Shown here: positions 43,862 through 53,800 of the stretch, piece by piece | Layout of the letters: every line of letters begins with the position of its first letter | Numbering within the stretch: position 1 is the stretch's first letter | DNA from: Deltaproteobacteria bacterium | GTDB taxonomy: Bacteria; Desulfobacterota; Desulfomonilia; UBA1062 | Assembly (NCBI GenBank): GCA_018433085.1 | Contig: JAHDRW010000007.1 | Coordinates: forward strand, 1 to 64,000 | Reading direction: 5' to 3' | Length of the DNA stretch: 64,000 nucleotides | Made by a program: the position numbers and the translations under genes | Notes under the pieces: generated by a model | The model's database searches: none | What the model was told of the DNA's origin: nothing | The model's input: the letters and a program-made list of their open reading frames with translations, nothing else

Positions 43862-44455
43862 CTACGCGACGGCCCTGGCGCCGTCCATAAACACCTCGAG
43901 GATGGCGTTCACAGCCCGCTCCTCCCGCTTTTTTGTCAGGGGTTCCTTGCCGAGAACCATGACGGAAATAAAGGTCTCGATGGCACCATAGAAGATATAG
44001 GTAAGATGGTGGGGGGAAATCTCCTTCTTGAGGATTCCCTTGCGCTGGCCTTCGAGCATGATCTCCTCGCACAGGCTGAAAAACTTCAGGAACTTGGCCA
44101 GGCCCTCTTCGGTATGGTAGACCGAACTCCGGCACACCTCGCTTACAAAGATGGAGATGAGGTTGGGCCTCTGGATGTAGGTATCCAGAAAGAAGGTGAT
44201 GATATGAACAAGTTTGCCACGGAAATCGATTTCCGATGCCTTTTCCCGGTCCATCATGGAATACAGGTCGTTCCACCAGGTACCTACTATCAGGTTGAAC
44301 AGAACCTCTTTGCTTCCGAAATAATGGTAGACCAGACCGTAGGAAACCCCTGCTCTCCGGGCGATATCGGCCATTCGCGCGTTTGCATAGCCTCTCTCGC
44401 GGAACACCTCCAGGGCCGCATCGATGATCATCTCCTGCTTATCGCCTTTTGCCAT
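43862..44455 (-). CDS. TetR-family transcriptional regulator
   Basis: 197 residues from the ATG at 44455 (AAGGGG upstream; an earlier ATG at 44470 would precede the ribosome site). The N-terminal helix-turn-helix is standard: IIDAALEVFRERGYANARMA, DIARRAGVSYGLVYHYFGSK. The C-terminal ligand domain (about 60-197) is helical. It precedes the BKACE gene by 91 bp in the same orientation and probably controls it. It might also act on distant sites; the palindromic motif at 13527 and 16406 would suit a TetR protein, but there is no direct link. Confidence 0.9.
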   Translation of the reverse strand: MAKGDKQEMIIDAALEVFRERGYANARMADIARRAGVSYGLVYHYFGSKEVLFNLIVGTWWNDLYSMMDREKASEIDFRGKLVHIITFFLDTYIQRPNLISIFVSEVCRSSVYHTEEGLAKFLKFFSLCEEIMLEGQRKGILKKEISPHHLTYIFYGAIETFISVMVLGKEPLTKKREERAVNAILEVFMDGARAVA

Positions 44456-44616
44456 AACCTCCCCTTGCATCCAAAAAGTTTGGAGAACACATATGCAGTT
44501 TGATTACCACAGTAAGATCAAGGAATCAATAATACTTGAGAATACTTTGTCCTTGAGATGGCCGTGGGGTCGGGTTATGCTAAAATAGAAAAGAAAAAAT
44601 ACGGGGAGACTGGTCC

Positions 44617-45093
44617 ATGAAGCCGAGCGAACTCCGGGATGTAACCGACTCCTGCAGAATCCGGATCGACAAGGAAGGGAAATGGTACTACGAAAACCAG
44701 GAGATCGTGAACCCCCTGGTTCTCCTGACGTTCTGCAATGCGCTCCAGAAAGACGAGGAAGGCAGGTACCGGATCGTCTTTCAGTCCGAAGTCTGCTATG
44801 TGGATGTGGAAGACACCCCCTTCGTGGTGGCGTCCATTCGGGGGGACCAGGAAACCGAGCTCCTGGTGCTTCTGAACACGGGCGAGGTTCACAAGCTCGA
44901 CCCCGCGACACTGTCCGTCGGAGAGCACAACGTCATGTACTGCCTGCTGCCCGACGGCATGAAGGTGCGGTTCTCCCGCGCCGCGTATTATCTGCTGGCC
45001 TTGATGATGGAAGAGGACGAAGAGAGGAACATCGTTCTCAAGATGGGCGAGAGAACATATCGGATCTCGTCACCCCATTCCGAAGGGGAATGA
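44617..45093 (+). CDS. DUF1285-like protein
   Basis: 158 residues, soluble. CRIRIDKEGKWYYENQEIVN, FCNALQKDEEGRYRIV and VDVEDTPFVVASI resemble the start of the DUF1285 family (PF06938). Function unknown. A promoter-like TTGAGA (about 44552) with TATGCT 17 bp on is possible. The gene converges with fliD and stands alone between the TetR/BKACE genes and the flagellar operon. Confidence 0.65.
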   Translation: MKPSELRDVTDSCRIRIDKEGKWYYENQEIVNPLVLLTFCNALQKDEEGRYRIVFQSEVCYVDVEDTPFVVASIRGDQETELLVLLNTGEVHKLDPATLSVGEHNVMYCLLPDGMKVRFSRAAYYLLALMMEEDEERNIVLKMGERTYRISSPHSEGE

Positions 45094-45152
45094 CGAATCC
45101 AAAAAGGAATGGACGCGGCATTCCATGACAAGAATGCAGCAGGCAGCAGGCT

Positions 45153-47798
45153 TCAGCCGAGTGAATTCCCGGTACCGAGTCCCTGTATCTGGCTGGTCAG
45201 CCAAGACTGCTGAGACTGCAACTGGGACAGCATCTTCTCCATGGCCGTGTACTTGGCGATCAGGGTCTCCTCGTACTTGGTCAGACGGACTTCCATGTCG
45301 TCGATTTTGTCATCGATGTTGTCCATCCGGTTCTGCAGGGAATCCTGCTTGTTGGCCACGTATCCATCGATGCTGTCCGTCATGGAGTACAGTGCATGGT
45401 CGAGCTGTTCGCCAACGCCTTTGATGAATGAGAAGTCGAAGGTGCCAGTGCCGGTTCCGGTATACTTCAGCCGGAGGTCTTCCACGGCCTGGCCGTCGTC
45501 GCCGATGAGAATCTGGCCCTGCCCGGTCATGGTCATCCACTCGGCAGAGCCCTGCTCCCTGATCCTGCCCGCCACATCGAGCCCCTCATAGGCGCCGTCC
45601 GTAAGGCCGAGATTCCCTCCGGTCACCGACAGGCTGAACCCGGAGCTTCCATAGGATCCGCTCGTTATCCTGAGCTGACCGCCGTCACTCTCGGCAGTGA
45701 TTCCCAGGGTGTTGCCCGAGTTGATGGCATTCACGATCGAACTGATGTTCCATCCGGCGCTCAGCGAGATGCTCTGCTCCGTGCCCCCGGCGCTGGTCAG
45801 GGTCAGGGTGGCGTCGCTGCTCAATGTACCGGAGAACCCGCTGCCAACGGTACTGGCGCGGGTGGCCGCCTGGGTGATCTCCACTTCGTAATCGCCCTCG
45901 GCCATTCCCAAGTCCGACGCGATATAGGTGAGGTTGCTGCTCGAACTGGTTCCCTGGGCCGCGAAAAGGTTCACTACATCTTCGAAGTTCGTTTCCAGAT
46001 ATCCGTCCAGGGTTTCATCGTCGATCGAGAGCCGGCCTGTCTTGTCGATATTTATCCCGACGAGACTCAGGTGATCGAGGGTGGAATCCAGACCGCTGAC
46101 TTCAGAAAGGATGACACTCCTCACCGAGCTCTTGATGGTCTGGAGCGAGGTATCCGCAAAGAGCGGCTTGGCATCCTCGCCTTCTCCCGGAACGGTGTTC
46201 TGGGTGGCGATATAGCTCATCACCTCGTTATAGCTGTCGACGAAGTCCTGAATCTTCTCTTTGATGGCGCCCTGGTCCCGGTCGACGTTGAGCGTGACGG
46301 TCGCTTCCGGATCCTCGCCCACGAGATTCAGCGTCACTCCCGTGATGATGTCGCTGATCTGATTCGTGGATCTGGTAAAGGCCACGCCGTCCACGGTGAT
46401 TTCCGCATCCTGTCCGGCCACTATCTCGCGTTTCCTGACCGTCGACAGATCGAAGGCGCCGAAATCGAGCGTCGAGTTCGCGTCCGCGATGCTCGAAGAC
46501 AAGGTCAGCGAAAGGCTCGATGCCCCGGCCTGATTGTCCTCCACCGCGATGGCACCGATTCCGTCCACAGAGGCGGAGACTTCGCCGCCAAAGGCGGCTT
46601 CCACGGCGCCCAGCAGGTCATCGACCGTGGCGCTTGCGGTGATCGTGAACACCGTGGGCCCGACGGCCGACCCATCGTGGCCCGTGCCCTGAATGGTTAT
46701 GGAATCGCCGGAGGTCCAGGTGTTGTATCCGTCGATATCGGCAAGAAGGGTGCTCCCGGTTATCACTGCCCCGCTGTTCGTGTTCTCCGTCGTCCCCGTA
46801 ACGCCCGAGACATCGGAATAGCCCTGCTTGAGTATACCCAATGCCTGGAGGGCATTGCCTGAATCCGTAAAATTCTGGGTTCCGTCTATCTGGAGGGTAT
46901 AGACGGTCTCGTCGTCGTTGGTCGAAGATACAACAGATGCGCTTACCCCGGCAGCCTGAAGGGTCGCATTGCCGTTGATCATGCCTGCAATGGAATCCAG
47001 TGAATCGGTGGACAGATCAATGGCGATCCCCACCCCGGCAATGGTCACCGTGCCCGATGCCGCACTGGTCAACCCCAGGCTGGTTCCCACCGCATCCGTG
47101 GAGCTTGAGAACGCGGACGACTGTGCGCCGCCGGTAATGGCATTCCGCAGGGTCAGCGTGCTATCGGCCAACCCGAATTCGGAGAGGATGTCGGTTCCCG
47201 AGCCGTTGGCCAGGAAGATGCCGTCCTCACCGGTCGACTTCGAGGTAAGGCTCAAGCGGTATTCGTTGTCAGACATGCGGATGATCGATGCCGTGACACC
47301 CGCCGGGTTCTCCCCGGAGTTCAGTGCATTGATCCTGGTCTGGATGTCTGCAAGGCTGTCGGTTGCGCCAATGCCGAGCACCCGGTTGTTGATGATGACA
47401 TCACCGGAGACTCCCAGGGCCTCGCTGGTCGAGCTGAAGCTCCTGCTCGAAAGCTTCTGCGCGGTCGCCAGATTATTGACGGTGATCGAGTAGGAACCCT
47501 CGGTTGCATTGGACCCCACGGCATAGCTCAGGAGATCTCCCACATCGCTGCTCGTGCCCGAGACGGTAGCGGTCGGGGTGAAAAGGTTGAAGTCATCGAG
47601 AGAAGAAAGGGATCCGGCAGCGGTTCTCAGGGAAAGGAGCTTGGTATTCATCTCATTCCATGCAGACTGTTTCTCGCTGAGAGCGGTCTTGTTCCCCTCC
47701 AGCAGCGTGATGGGTCTGCGCTGCAGCTCGACGAGCTGGGAAATCATGTTCTGCCAGTCAAGCCCTGATGCCAGTCCTGAAACGGAAAACGTTGCCAT
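45153..47798 (-). CDS. fliD: Flagellar filament cap protein FliD (HAP2)
   Basis: 881 residues from the ATG at 47798 (GGAGAT upstream). FliD caps the filament and helps insert flagellin. The N-terminus has FSVSGLASGLDWQNMISQLV and LQRRPITLLE; the C-terminus is coiled coil (KQDSLQNRMDNIDDKIDDME, KYEETLIAKYTAMEKMLSQL), as in FliD. It is much longer than usual (about 450-650), with a large Ser/Thr/Gly-rich middle (about 170-800) that should form extra surface domains. It follows flaG and a hairpin at 47827-47860. Confidence 0.93.
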   Translation of the reverse strand: MATFSVSGLASGLDWQNMISQLVELQRRPITLLEGNKTALSEKQSAWNEMNTKLLSLRTAAGSLSSLDDFNLFTPTATVSGTSSDVGDLLSYAVGSNATEGSYSITVNNLATAQKLSSRSFSSTSEALGVSGDVIINNRVLGIGATDSLADIQTRINALNSGENPAGVTASIIRMSDNEYRLSLTSKSTGEDGIFLANGSGTDILSEFGLADSTLTLRNAITGGAQSSAFSSSTDAVGTSLGLTSAASGTVTIAGVGIAIDLSTDSLDSIAGMINGNATLQAAGVSASVVSSTNDDETVYTLQIDGTQNFTDSGNALQALGILKQGYSDVSGVTGTTENTNSGAVITGSTLLADIDGYNTWTSGDSITIQGTGHDGSAVGPTVFTITASATVDDLLGAVEAAFGGEVSASVDGIGAIAVEDNQAGASSLSLTLSSSIADANSTLDFGAFDLSTVRKREIVAGQDAEITVDGVAFTRSTNQISDIITGVTLNLVGEDPEATVTLNVDRDQGAIKEKIQDFVDSYNEVMSYIATQNTVPGEGEDAKPLFADTSLQTIKSSVRSVILSEVSGLDSTLDHLSLVGINIDKTGRLSIDDETLDGYLETNFEDVVNLFAAQGTSSSSNLTYIASDLGMAEGDYEVEITQAATRASTVGSGFSGTLSSDATLTLTSAGGTEQSISLSAGWNISSIVNAINSGNTLGITAESDGGQLRITSGSYGSSGFSLSVTGGNLGLTDGAYEGLDVAGRIREQGSAEWMTMTGQGQILIGDDGQAVEDLRLKYTGTGTGTFDFSFIKGVGEQLDHALYSMTDSIDGYVANKQDSLQNRMDNIDDKIDDMEVRLTKYEETLIAKYTAMEKMLSQLQSQQSWLTSQIQGLGTGNSLG

Positions 47799-47826
47799 AT
47801 CTCCCCCTGTCTCTCCAGAATAGGGT

Positions 47827-47860
47827 GTCGGACCCCGGCTGATCATTGCCGGGGTCCGAC
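47827..47860 (-). terminator. 13-bp GC-rich hairpin between flaG and fliD
   Basis: Bases 47827-47839 and 47848-47860 form a perfect 13-bp stem with an 8-nt loop. On the leftward transcript it lies between the flaG stop and the fliD ribosome site. No U-run follows. It probably attenuates or stabilises the mRNA so that the cap protein is made at a lower level than flagellin. Confidence 0.5.
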
Positions 47861-47869
47861 GGCCGATCT

Positions 47870-48241
47870 CTACACCTTTTCTTCAACAATCAGCCCGGAT
47901 ATCTCCGCCATCTGCTCGCGCAGCCGGAGCAGACTCTCGGGCGGCACCTGTCTGATCAGCTTGCCGCTCTCCTTATCCACCACCCGGACCACGATATCGT
48001 GTGAGCTCTCGTCGATACTGAACTGTATGGATCTGTTCCTGATCTTGAGCTGAGCGTTGATGACGTCCAGATCCTTGCGGATCTCATCGGCAGATCGTTT
48101 TTCTTTCTGAAGAGTCTTCCGAGGCTCGGTGGTATCGCTCTCGCGATTAATGGATGTCCGGGCTATGGCCTCAGATTCCATACCGGCGTTCTCGACCCTT
48201 ACAGGGATAACCGGCTGTGTTCTGATTTGCTCTATTTTCAT
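47870..48241 (-). CDS. flaG: FlaG-family flagellar protein
   Basis: 123 residues from the ATG at 48241 (a GTG at 48247 is the alternative). The C-terminal half matches FlaG: LKIRNRSIQFSIDESSHDIV, VRVVDKESGKLIRQVPPE, LRLREQMAEISGL. FlaG is found between flagellin and fliD in many polar flagellates and affects filament length. Here it has the same position. Confidence 0.9.
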   Translation of the reverse strand: MKIEQIRTQPVIPVRVENAGMESEAIARTSINRESDTTEPRKTLQKEKRSADEIRKDLDVINAQLKIRNRSIQFSIDESSHDIVVRVVDKESGKLIRQVPPESLLRLREQMAEISGLIVEEKV

Positions 48242-48272
48242 GGCCACACCCGCCTTTTTTCAGTCATTGGAT

Positions 48273-48297
48273 CATGGGGGAGAATGCCTCCCCCATG
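48273..48297 (-). terminator. 10-bp hairpin after flagellin
   Basis: CATGGGGGAG (48273-48282) and CTCCCCCATG (48288-48297) form a 10-bp stem with a 5-nt loop just after the flagellin stop. Reading leftward no U-run follows directly. It is likely a partial terminator or 3' stabiliser that raises flagellin relative to the downstream genes. Confidence 0.5.
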
Positions 48298-48313
48298 GTC
48301 TTTATGACTGGTA

Positions 48314-49138
48314 TTAGCCGAACAGGGAGAGAACGTTCTGCGTGGACATGTTGGCCTGGGCGAGCATCGCCGTGCCGGCCTGGAGCAGGATCTGGTTCTT
48401 GGTGAAGGTCACCATCTCCGAGGCCATATCCACATCCCTGATGACGGATTCCGAGGCCGAGAAGTTCTCGATCTGCACCTGGAGGTTGGAATAGGTGTAA
48501 TCGAGCCGGTTCATTCCGGCGCCGATGCCGCCGAGCACCTCCGCAACAGAGTCGATGGCATCGTCGATATCGGTGAGGGCCGTTATCGCATTCTCAGTAG
48601 TGCCGACCGCCGAAGTGGTAAGGCTCAACCCCGTTGTATCGACCGCTGTGTCGATTGCAACGTTCATGCTGTCGGTGCCCGCCTCTCCCCCTGAACCGAC
48701 CTGGAAGGTACCGCTGAAGGTCCCGTCCAGCAGTGGTGTATCCTGGTACTCTGCATCTGCCGAGATACGATCGATCTCATCGAGGAGCGTCTGATACTCG
48801 GCGTCCAGCTTGTCGAGGTCGCCACTGGCGTTTGCAGAAGAGGCCTGGGTGGCAAGCTCTTTCATCCGCTCGAGGATGCTCTCGATCTGGTTCACGGAAC
48901 CCTCTGCGATCTGCAGCATCGACTTGGCCTCGGTCACGTTCCTCGATGCAACAGTCAGGGACCTGACATTGACACGGAGCCTGTTGGCGATGGCCAGACC
49001 TGCGGCGTCGTCGGACGCGCGGTTGATGCGGAAACCGCTGGAGAGCTTCTCCATGCTCATGTTGAGTTTTGCTTCGGTGCCGAGTAACTGCCGGTGTGCG
49101 TTGATTGCTGCTACGTTGGTGTTAATACGAAGTGCCAT
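48314..49138 (-). CDS. fliC: Flagellin
   Basis: 274 residues, a short flagellin. The conserved N-terminal D0/D1 helices (ALRINTNVAAINAHRQL, MEKLSSGFRINRASDDAAGL) and C-terminal helix (ANMSTQNVLSLFG) are complete. The variable centre is short (about 140-200) and rich in Thr/Ser, which are possible O-glycosylation sites. AGGAGG lies 8 nt before the ATG. A sigma-28 promoter is at 49265-49291. It heads the flagellin-flaG-fliD operon and is divergent from the glycan genes at 49577. Confidence 0.97.
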   Translation of the reverse strand: MALRINTNVAAINAHRQLLGTEAKLNMSMEKLSSGFRINRASDDAAGLAIANRLRVNVRSLTVASRNVTEAKSMLQIAEGSVNQIESILERMKELATQASSANASGDLDKLDAEYQTLLDEIDRISADAEYQDTPLLDGTFSGTFQVGSGGEAGTDSMNVAIDTAVDTTGLSLTTSAVGTTENAITALTDIDDAIDSVAEVLGGIGAGMNRLDYTYSNLQVQIENFSASESVIRDVDMASEMVTFTKNQILLQAGTAMLAQANMSTQNVLSLFG

Positions 49139-49264
49139 AATTCAATCCTCCTTGATTGTTTGTTTTTCCGGTCATCCTTGACCGTTTTTTTCTTTTGATC
49201 AGTTTTTCAAGGTCCTGATCAGACCCTTATGTCCCCTCACCTCCTTTCATTGTCCTAGATGCAT

Positions 49265-49291
49265 TTATCGTCGCTTGGAGAAAAAACTTAA
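49265..49291 (-). promoter_or_regulatory. Sigma-28 (FliA) promoter of the flagellin operon
   Basis: Reading leftward, TTAAGTTT (49291-49284), 11-bp spacer, GACGATAA (49272-49265). The sigma-28 consensus is TAAAGTTT-N11-GCCGATAA; each box differs by one base. The start would be near 49258, leaving a ~120-nt leader before the flagellin ATG. Confidence 0.75.
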
Positions 49292-49369
49292 ATATTTTTT
49301 CTACACATACCGCAGACAAGCATCGATCATTCCAAGAAAAAGAAGGATTTTTGTCACATGGCCAATAAA

Positions 49370-49398
49370 TTGACTTTTCCATAGGTCAAATAATTATA
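49370..49398 (+). promoter_or_regulatory. Possible promoter for the glycan cluster
   Basis: TTGACT (49370-49375), 17-bp spacer, ATTATA (49393-49398); a better TATAAT lies a few bases further, but at a 21-bp spacing. A short inverted repeat (TTGAC with GTCAA) surrounds the spacer and could be a protein-binding site. The remaining gene-free sequence to 49576 has nothing I can name. Confidence 0.35.
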
Positions 49399-49576
49399 TA
49401 ATAATGCTATTTAACTATACTTTTTACGCGGCACGCATCTTGCTCACCGTCAGAATATGAAGTACCAGTCTATCAAGAGGAGATAAGGTGAAAGCTCATG
49501 AAATATATGCCAGTACCGGCTTAATGGGACTCTCGACATACGAGAAGAGCACAGCCCGTGAAAAAGAGAAAATATT

Positions 49577-50875
49577 ATGAAGGTTGCAGGATTCTTACCG
49601 GCAAAAGGTAGTAGCGACCGCATCCAGAACAAGAACACAATGCTCCTCGATGGAGAGCCGCTATTTTTAAGAAGCCTAAAAAAACTGACGAGTTGTCCCT
49701 CTATTGATGAGGTTTTTCTCGATACTGAATCCTCGGAGATTATCAGCCTCGCCTGTGAGGTCAAGTGCAAGATCCTCAAAAGAGACCCTGCCCTTGCTTC
49801 AAACAAAACGGACGGAAACCTTTTATTCTACAACGAAATCCAGCATACCGATGCCGATATATGCATACAGCTCCTTGGAACCAGCCCATTCATAAAACCT
49901 GAAACCATCGAGCATGCCATCGGTATCCTGAAAGCAAATCAGGGATATGACTCCGTGGTGGCAATTCGAAAAGAAAAACAGTATCGGTGGAAGGATAGCA
50001 AGCCGATCTATGATATTGATCATATACCCAACAGTATTGATCTCGAAGACACCCTTATAGAGACAATGGGCCTCTACGTCATGAGGCGCGATGCAGTTCT
50101 GAATTTGAAAAGGAGAATAGGCGACAAGACATACCTCCTTGAAGTGGATCCCCTTGAGTCTATAGATGTGAACTGGCCACAAGACTTTGAACTTGCTAAC
50201 CTCATTGCCATCGGATTGAGAGAACAGGAAAGGCGTCTGTTCAACAATCTGGAACTTCTCCTATCAAGTGCGCTACTGTCCGATATACTGGATGACATGG
50301 GGCTTTCCGGGGTATTATCGAGCAAATTCCAGCTTAATATCCCGAACCGGAAGATTTTTGGTCGCGCGAAAACCCTGCAGATCGACCTGTGCGCAGATGA
50401 CGATGATTACAAGAAGATATACGACAGCCTCCATCTCTATGATCACATCGTTTCCAACGATGTCATTATAGTGGCCAATAACATCCCCGACTTCGCATTC
50501 TTCGGAGAGCTGAATGCAAACCTCGCAATTCGCTCAGGTGCCTGCGGCGCTATTATAGATGGTGTTACGCGGGACACGAAAGAAACTGCGGACATCGGTT
50601 TCCCTGTCTTCTCCAAGGGTAATTACTGCAAGGATACCCGTATGAGAGGTATCGTTACATCGAGAAACAAAACTGTGGTGATAGATGGCGTCAGCATTCA
50701 TAAGGATGATCTCATCTTCGGAGATAAAGACGGAATTATTGTGATACCCAAGAAACATGAAAAACCAATTATCGAAAATGCCCTGAAAAAAATGGAGCAG
50801 GAAAGAAACATCCTCATTGATATAGCACGGGGAGTGCCGACTAGTTCTCTCATTGAGAAATATGGACTATTCTAA
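49577..50875 (+). CDS. CMP-sugar synthetase fused to an RraA-like aldolase domain
   Basis: 432 residues. The N-terminal domain (about 1-215) is an acylneuraminate/KDO-type cytidylyltransferase: LPAKGSSDRIQNKN is the CTP-binding motif (cf. IPARGGSKGIPRKN in NeuA) and SIDVNWPQDFELA matches the family's C-terminal IDxPxDxxxA metal site. The C-terminal domain (about 225-430) matches the RraA/HMG-aldolase family: GELNANLAIRSGACGAIIDG with VTRDT supplies the metal-binding Arg-Asp pair. NeuA-like enzymes activate nonulosonic acids; RraA-type enzymes are aldolases, decarboxylases or RNase E inhibitors. I do not know this fusion as a characterised enzyme. It is the first gene of the glycan cluster, divergent from flagellin. 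Confidence 0.85.
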   Translation: MKVAGFLPAKGSSDRIQNKNTMLLDGEPLFLRSLKKLTSCPSIDEVFLDTESSEIISLACEVKCKILKRDPALASNKTDGNLLFYNEIQHTDADICIQLLGTSPFIKPETIEHAIGILKANQGYDSVVAIRKEKQYRWKDSKPIYDIDHIPNSIDLEDTLIETMGLYVMRRDAVLNLKRRIGDKTYLLEVDPLESIDVNWPQDFELANLIAIGLREQERRLFNNLELLLSSALLSDILDDMGLSGVLSSKFQLNIPNRKIFGRAKTLQIDLCADDDDYKKIYDSLHLYDHIVSNDVIIVANNIPDFAFFGELNANLAIRSGACGAIIDGVTRDTKETADIGFPVFSKGNYCKDTRMRGIVTSRNKTVVIDGVSIHKDDLIFGDKDGIIVIPKKHEKPIIENALKKMEQERNILIDIARGVPTSSLIEKYGLF

Positions 50876-50893
50876 AACGGAGGGGGCTAAAAT

Positions 50894-53800
50894 ATGAGAG
50901 TCTGCCTTTTGTCATGCTATTTCCTCAGCGAAGAAATTGCGGGCTTCTTGAATGATCTCAGAACAATTCTCAGCAAAAAAGATATTGAACTTATTGTGGT
51001 CTCCCATGCCAATCAGCCCCAGTTGAATGCCAAGCTTATCATTCTTCCCTACTCTTTTATAGAATATACTGGACATTCTTTTGCTCCAGATATTAGTGGC
51101 GACTTTACGGCTCCAGACTCACAGCATAGAGAACTGATTGACACGGATATGCTATTCAAAAACGACACGAAGGGATCGTTTGGTGAACACTTCCAAGGGT
51201 ATCTACTCTGCAGAGATGTACTGGAAAGGCTCGTAACAACCTTGTGTCCATCCATAGGAATCGTGTGGGGGATGTCTCATCCTCAGAGTCAAGTTCTTGC
51301 AGATATCTTTAGAGATAAAGGTATTCCTGCTTATGCCTTCGAGCGGGGCCTGTTTGCGGACACGCTCATGATCGAACCTGCACTTTATCACAGCGAGTCG
51401 TGCTTGAACCAGGACCCTGATATCTGGAAGGAATGGAGCAATATCGATGAATACGGATCATACGACAAAATTCGTCGATATTATCTTGAGAACAAACCCC
51501 AGAAATACTTTCAAACCGACTACACACCACCTGATCGTTTAAGAGAGTCTCTCCGTCTTGGAGACACAAAGACAGTGATCTTCTGGGGCCAGCACGATAT
51601 ATGGTCAGGAATATTGCCCCGGGGCAATTCGCGTTCGCATTTGTTATCGCCCTTCTTCGGAACATCTGGGGAGGCTTTAGTCAAGCTGTCTCAATTAATC
51701 GAAAAAATCCCCGGCGTTTCCTTGATCTTCAAGCCCCACCCCCATGACACAATCGATTATGAGAGGATTGCAGGAGCTTCAACCGTTATCGTAAGAGATA
51801 TCAACAATCACAGCTTATTTGAGCTTGCAGATGTTATTGTAGCCATGCTCACAACCACCCAGTTTGAAGCCCTTCTCTATGAAAAACCCATCATGCTCCT
51901 GGCGAACAGTCAGTTGAAAGGCAAAGAAATCGCCTATGAATATGGAAGCCACGTCACCATGGAAAAACTCATTGCCCAGGCACTGAACAAAGACAGTCAC
52001 AATACAAGAATACGAAACATGAAAAAGCTGGTATCCGGGCTATTCAGAGACTTTCTCTACAGGTACCGTCCCCTCGTCCCAGCCAGCAAGGACGTACACG
52101 ATTTTGCAGTGTTCATTGAAGACAGTGCTATGCGGAACGGGAAGGAATGGGATCCTTTTACGCTCGTATCCGTTTGTAGAGACATGCTTATACCACCCGG
52201 TCCCGGCGAAATAATACTTGACAGAGAATCGCCCCGTACGCCTGAAAAAATGCACGTATCAACCATGAAAAATTCTCAACTCCCGGGACAAAACTGGATG
52301 ACAAAAAACCTAAAGGAAGAGTCTATAAATGAACCATTTGAAACTCAGTTGATTGCCTTTTATCTCCCACAATACCATCCTATACCGGAGAATGACAGAT
52401 GGTGGGGAAAGGGATTTACCGAGTGGACGAATGTCGCCAAGGCAAGACCTCTCTTCCCCGGCCACTATCAGCCCCATTTACCGGCAGACCTCGGATACTA
52501 TGACCTCAGGCTTCCCGAGCTACGGGAAACTCAGGCAGAACTAGCTAGAAAATATGGGATTTCAGGCTTCTGTTATTACCATTACTGGTTTCATGGCAAA
52601 CAGCTCTTGCATCAAGTCTTCGATGAGGTCCTCTCTTCGGGCAAACCTGACTTCCCCTTCTGCTTGTGCTGGGCCAACGAAAACTGGACCAGGGCATGGG
52701 ACGGTGGGGACAAAAAGATACTCATGGAACAGCAATACAGCCCGGAGGATGACCTAAAGCACATTACATGGCTCATACCTGCGTTCAAAGATGCCAGGTA
52801 CATAAAAATAGAAGGGAAACCGCTACTTCTGATATACCGCACGAGTAACCTGCCCGATGCGGGTAAGACCTCTTCGATATGGAGAGAAGAGGTGAAGAGA
52901 GCAGGCTTCCCCGACCTCTATCTTTGCACCGTTGAGAGCTTCGCCAGTGAACATAAAGACCCACGGTATTCCGGCTTCAATTCTGCCGTTGAGTTTCAGC
53001 CCGATTGGTCCAGAATCGGCCATGAAAACGCCAGGTTTTCTGGCCTTCACGTTTTTGACTACCGAGAGACAGCGGAAAGGATGGTCAGCAAGTCCAGACC
53101 TGGATATACGAGGTTCCCCTGTGTGACACCCTGCTGGGACAACTCCCCGAGAAGGGGCCGGGATGGGTATATTTTCCACGGATCGAGACCGGTCTACTAC
53201 GAAAAATGGTTGCGCATTGCCATATCGAGTGTCCGGAACAACATGCCAGGGGAGAGGATCGTATTCATAAACGCCTGGAATGAATGGGGTGAAGGGAACC
53301 ACCTGGAACCGGATCAGAAGCACGGCCATGCCTACCTCAATGCAACAAAACGCGCTTTGACGATTTCATCCGAACTGGCCGTGCACAACGAGGAGCTTAC
53401 CAGCAGGGCCGAAATCGCAATAGATGCCGGACGACTCGACGAGGCGGAAAGTCTGCTCGAAGATGCTCTCTCATATGATTCAGAGGCGACGAGAACACTT
53501 CATCGCTTCGGGATACTCAAACATCTCAAGGGAGAGACTCAGCAGGCCATTGCGCTTCTGGAAAGGGCCATGTCACTTGACCCTTCCGATGCCGAACTCG
53601 TCAATGACCTCGGCACCTTGTACTATCCAGAGGCGCAGGATAAAGCATATGAGCTTTTCCAAAAAGCCATCGATCTCGATAACGATCTTCTGGACGCAAG
53701 GAAAAATCTCGCCGATCTCCATGCGGCATCGGGAAGGATCACGGAGGCGGAAAACCTTTACCGAGAAATTCTATCCTGCAATCCTGATGACTCAGAGACG

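Noticed and set aside
49450-49806. 118-codon leftward frame over the start of the CMP-sugar synthetase gene
   Set aside because: It covers the antisense of a well-supported N-terminal cytidylyltransferase motif and has no features of its own.
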